Of a DNA stretch of 64,000 nt, positions 60,841 through 64,000 are shown one piece after another. The DNA lies in the NCBI GenBank assembly GCA_003952965.2, contig CM025853.1, positions 19,834,824-19,898,823 on the forward strand, read 5' to 3'. The position numbers and the translations under genes are program-made. Origin of the DNA: Morella rubra. Its lineage: Eukaryota; Streptophyta; Magnoliopsida; Fagales; Myricaceae. Positions within the stretch are counted from its first letter, which is position 1, and each line of letters begins with the position of its first letter. Under the pieces are notes generated by a model. That model ran no database searches, was not told the DNA's origin, and saw nothing but the letters and a program-made list of their open reading frames with translations.

Positions 60841-62349
60841 TTTTTTTTTTTCTAACCAAATTACAACCACTCAACGTGACACGCCATATCCGGCGTCATG
60901 GACATCACAAATAACATCACTAGGCAAATTCTCCAGCCTAATAACTCCAGCAACAAGCTGTCTCGCGCACCACTTTGCTAACAGATGTAGAGCCTCATTT
61001 CCTTCTCGGGGAGTCCACGCAAGCGTCCACTCCTGATGAAGCTCCAGGAGTCTCCGAATAGTCTCCACGACGCCAGCAATCTCCCAGTCCACAGGTTGTG
61101 CCCGTTCATGAACTTGAGTAACTAAGTTCAAGCAGTCGCCTTCAATGATCACCTTAACTCCAGGCAATTCTATCGCCATCTCGCATGCAAGCCTAGCAGC
61201 CCTTGCCTCCCCTTTTATAGGATTGAGTCCCTCTATAGTACCAAAGCGGGCATGGAGAATCTGTCCCTGGCTGTCTCGAGTAATGGCAGCAAAGATTAGC
61301 CGTCCTGCCTGGACGGCAACATCATAATTCACATTGATTTGTCCCGGCTCCGGTGGCTCCCAGTGCTTCCTTAAACCCTCATTCATGCATGACCAAGCCA
61401 ATTTGTGGCTATGATACCGTCGATGCACCTCCTGTATAAGAAACTCAGGCTCTGTTGGTGCTTGCCCATGAGCGACTCTGTTTCTGTTGAACCACAGGAC
61501 GTCCAAAGTGAGGGCAGCAGCCAACATCATATCCTCCCACTTTTCTCTATTTTCCCGGGGAAGATTAGACTCATCCAGGATGAATTTAATCCAGACCCAA
61601 ATATGATACTCCACAAATTGGTCCGTAGACAAGGGCCATGGATCATTCCTCCAAACCAGAACACTCCCTGGACAAGCTAAAAATAAATGAGACGCACTTT
61701 CATCTTGTTCTCTGCATATAGGACAAAGCCATGGTTCCCTTTGCGGATTAGAGCTCCATCGGCCAATTTTGCCTCGCAAGGGAAGAACGTCTGCTGCAGT
61801 CTTCCATAACATAAGTTTAAGACGATGTTGCATTTTTAGCTTCCACAACTTCCTCCATTCGTCCGGCGTTAAAGGGCTAGTAGAGGGGCCCCTCGAGTTT
61901 ATAATGAACTCATATGCCGAATGGGCGGTCAGCTTGCCTTTTTTATTAAGAATCCACATGGGAATATCCTCACTCGGTTAGGAGGGGATAGGAATCTTCA
62001 TAATTGCATCTGCAGACCCCGGTTCAAAAATGTAGCGAATAGTTTGCTCATCCCAGCCTTGCATTCCCTGTGCTCCACCCGTAGTTAAATCTTTGACCCG
62101 ATTGATGTTTCTACTAATCACCATACCGGGTTTCAACAGGGGAATATAGTTCTCCAAAGAGGGAACCCATGGATCGCACCATATGTTAAGCTTAATGACA
62201 CTGCGAACACCCCAACAAAAACCAGCCGGAATAATATCACGAACCTTCAACAAACTCCACCAAATCCAGGAAGCCCCCATTGAAGATAAGGTCGAAAGAT
62301 AATCGGAATTCATAACCTCCCCTTCTGATGGAAGATATGAAGAGCAACA
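60841..62349 (-). mobile_element. LINE (L1-type) 3' part: RT tail, zf-RVT and RNase H
   Basis: On the minus strand the frame from about 62349 to 60871 encodes the end of a plant L1 reverse-transcriptase protein. First a SWIWWSLLKVRDII...WCDPWVPS stretch, then the zf-RVT region (KLWKLKMQHRLKLMLWK...CPICREQ...HLFLACP), then an RNase H domain (NVNYDVAV, EARAARLA, EGDCLNLV, GNEALHLLAKW). A short 3' end and an A11 tail (T11 at 60841-60851 on the plus strand) follow. One in-frame TAA at 61978-61980 interrupts the frame; otherwise 362 residues are open. The 5' part is missing at the point where the copia LTR begins, so it is probably interrupted there rather than truncated. Confidence 0.85.
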
Positions 62350-64000
62350 TGTTGAATCACCCACAGCTGTCACGCAGAAGACACCTCAGCACTCTACATC
62401 ACCAACACCAACGCACTACTCTATAGCCAGTGTAAAAGATTCTTCTGCTATAACTGAACGCACATGTACTGATATTATTTAGATAATATTTACCGCAATT
62501 ATAGGAAAGGTTGTTACAGCCTTCTGTATAAATGCATGCTACTGTACACAGATTGATTTATTGAATATAGACGAGACTTTTCACACTTCGTCAAGGTATC
62601 AGAGGTGTAAAAGGACTAACGTCCATGGCTGCCGCTTCAGACAACCCTGTCCCTGTCAACAATGAAGTTGCAGCCCCTGCACCTGCTGCGTCTTCTTCAT
62701 CCAATCCTATCCTTACCAATCTTCCCCACCTTGTCACTGTCAAACTTACCCACGAAAATTATCTCTTATGGTGCACCCAGCTGCACCCTTATTTTTGTGG
62801 TCAGCGTCTCTATGGCTATCTTGACGGCACCATCCCTCAACCTACTCCATTTCTTGACGATAATGTTACCCCCAACCCTGCCTTAGCTTCTTGGCAACAG
62901 CAAGACCAGCTGATCCTCAGTGCCATCATTTCCTCCTTGTCAGAACCTCTTATTGCTCAGGTTATCGGTCACCCCACTTTCCGTTCAGCATGGACAGCTC
63001 TTGAAAGTCTTTTTGCCACTTACTCTTAATCTCGCCTTATGCATTTTCAATATCAGTTAGCTACCCTAGAAAAGAACAATGCCTCCATTACTGAGTATTA
63101 TCACAAAGCTAAGCTCCTTGCCGACACCTGCTGTTGGCAAACCACTAGCCATCTCTGAGTTTACTACTTTTCTCTTGGCTGGTCTTGGTCCAGAGTACGA
63201 TTCTCTGGTCACCTCCCTCACTACTCGGTTGGATCCTCTTTTGTCTGAGGAGGTTTATGGCTTCCTTCTCACACATGAATCTCGGCTTTCTCACCAACAG
63301 AATCTCTCATCTCCCTTTCTTGATATATCTCCAATATATCCACCAAGCAGTCTTCACAGAACTCTGGCTCATTTCCTCTTTCACAACAGGGTCGTGGTTA
63401 CCGTGGAGGCCATCGCGGTTGTTCTTGTGTTGGTTTTCATGACTTCTCTGACTTTTGCCTAGTTTGCCAGGTCTGCTCTAAGTCAGGCCACACTGCTTTG
63501 GTCTGCCACAATCGCTTTAATCAAGCATTTCAGGCCTCTCTTCCACCCTCAGTTTCTGCACACTGCACGTTTGTTCCACATCAACCCATTGATTCCTCTT
63601 GGTATCCTGATACTGCTGCTTCTCACCATATGACCTCCGACTTCAGCAATCTATCTCTCAATCCTCACCCCTACTCTGGAGATGATCAAGTCAAGATTGG
63701 AGATGGATCTACTCTTCCTATCCAAAACATCGGTGATTCTGTTATTTCCTCTTCCAGTGATCCTCTTTCTCTTAACAATCTTTTACATGTTCCCTCCCTT
63801 ACCAAAAATCTTCTCTCTGTGCGACAGTTTTGTTATGATAATGTTGTTTTCTTTGAATTTCAATCTTCTTTCTTTCTTGTTAAGGATTCCACTACCCAGA
63901 AAGTTCTTCTTCAAGGACCCACTAAGAACGGCCTCTATGTGTTTCCCACCTCCGCACCTCCTCCAGTTGTGTTTGTTGGGGAACGTGCATCTCTTAATCA
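62350..64000 (+). mobile_element. Ty1/copia LTR retrotransposon, 5' part, runs off the window
   Basis: A candidate 5' LTR at 62350-62593 (TGTTGAATC to CA) is followed by GGTATCAGAGG, a Met-tRNA primer-binding-type site. gag starts at 62625 (NLPHLVTVKLTHENYLLW, copia gag type). A CxxC zinc-knuckle remnant is near 63465 and a protease-like DTAASHHMT near 63615. A gag-pre-integrase-type stretch (LLSVRQFCYDN ... GLYVFPTS) is near 63815-63950. The reading frame is broken at a few places, so it is a fossil, but the text is well preserved and it is probably younger than the gypsy element. The 3' half lies outside the window. Confidence 0.75.

Noticed and set aside
1-64000. tRNA or rRNA genes
   Set aside because: No cloverleaf-type gene or rRNA block was recognised. 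The Met-tRNA-like words at 7707, 7942 and 62595 are primer-binding sites of LTR elements.

Overview
The window is nuclear DNA of a flowering plant, almost certainly a eudicot. It is AT-rich, host genes have many introns with GT/AG borders, close relatives of Arabidopsis proteins are present, and transposons and pararetrovirus fossils are dense. The species cannot be named from sequence alone.

Layout. (1) 1-2073: repeat-like non-coding DNA. (2) 2074-18314, minus strand: an 18-exon gene for the mitochondrial electron-transfer flavoprotein:ubiquinone oxidoreductase (ETFQO). All exons could be placed and give a 666-residue protein. Its introns hold MITEs, a perfect hairpin, a nest of short LTR elements and an apparent GC-AG intron. 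(3) 18315-23822: intergenic DNA with MITEs, a non-autonomous hAT element with 8-bp target duplications and CACTA-like debris. (4) 23823-25666, minus: a four-exon strictosidine-synthase-like gene (409 aa). (5) 26046-26376: a short 5'-truncated LINE with a 15-bp target duplication. (6) 29426-30370, plus: an intronless-CDS gene for an EDR2-like C-terminal domain (DUF1336) protein. (7) 33995-34810, minus: an intronless-CDS rhomboid-like gene close to Arabidopsis RBL13. Genes 6 and 7 both appear to have an intron in the 5' leader.

(8) 38639 to about 53110: a large broken Ty3/gypsy fossil, read on the minus strand (gag near 53 kb, pol, one LTR at 38.6-39.0 kb). The space between pol and the LTR is rich: an opposite-strand extra ORF, a 372-bp tandem duplication, an F-box-like host gene fragment, a tandem-repeat array, and a 2.8-kb inverted repeat. 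This pattern recalls the Tat lineage. (9) 53276-54201, minus: a decayed GRF zinc-finger gene. (10) about 54480-56412: an endogenous caulimovirid fossil with a head-to-head rearrangement. (11) 56.5-58.5 kb: DNA-transposon debris. (12) 58.7-60.6 kb, plus: a probable leader exon, a small unassigned ORF and a truncated LEUNIG-type WD40 pseudogene. (13) 60841-62349, minus: the 3' part of a LINE, apparently interrupted by (14) a Ty1/copia element running off the right edge from about 62350.

The four intact genes (respiratory-chain electron entry, a membrane-anchored beta-propeller protein, an EDR2-like lipid-binding-type domain protein and a rhomboid) are unrelated in pathway, as usual for plant gene order. 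No operon, CRISPR array, tRNA or rRNA was seen. I found no convincing new gene system. The most unusual structures are the inverted repeat and captured F-box fragment in the gypsy fossil, the nested elements of ETFQO intron 11, and the GC-AG intron.
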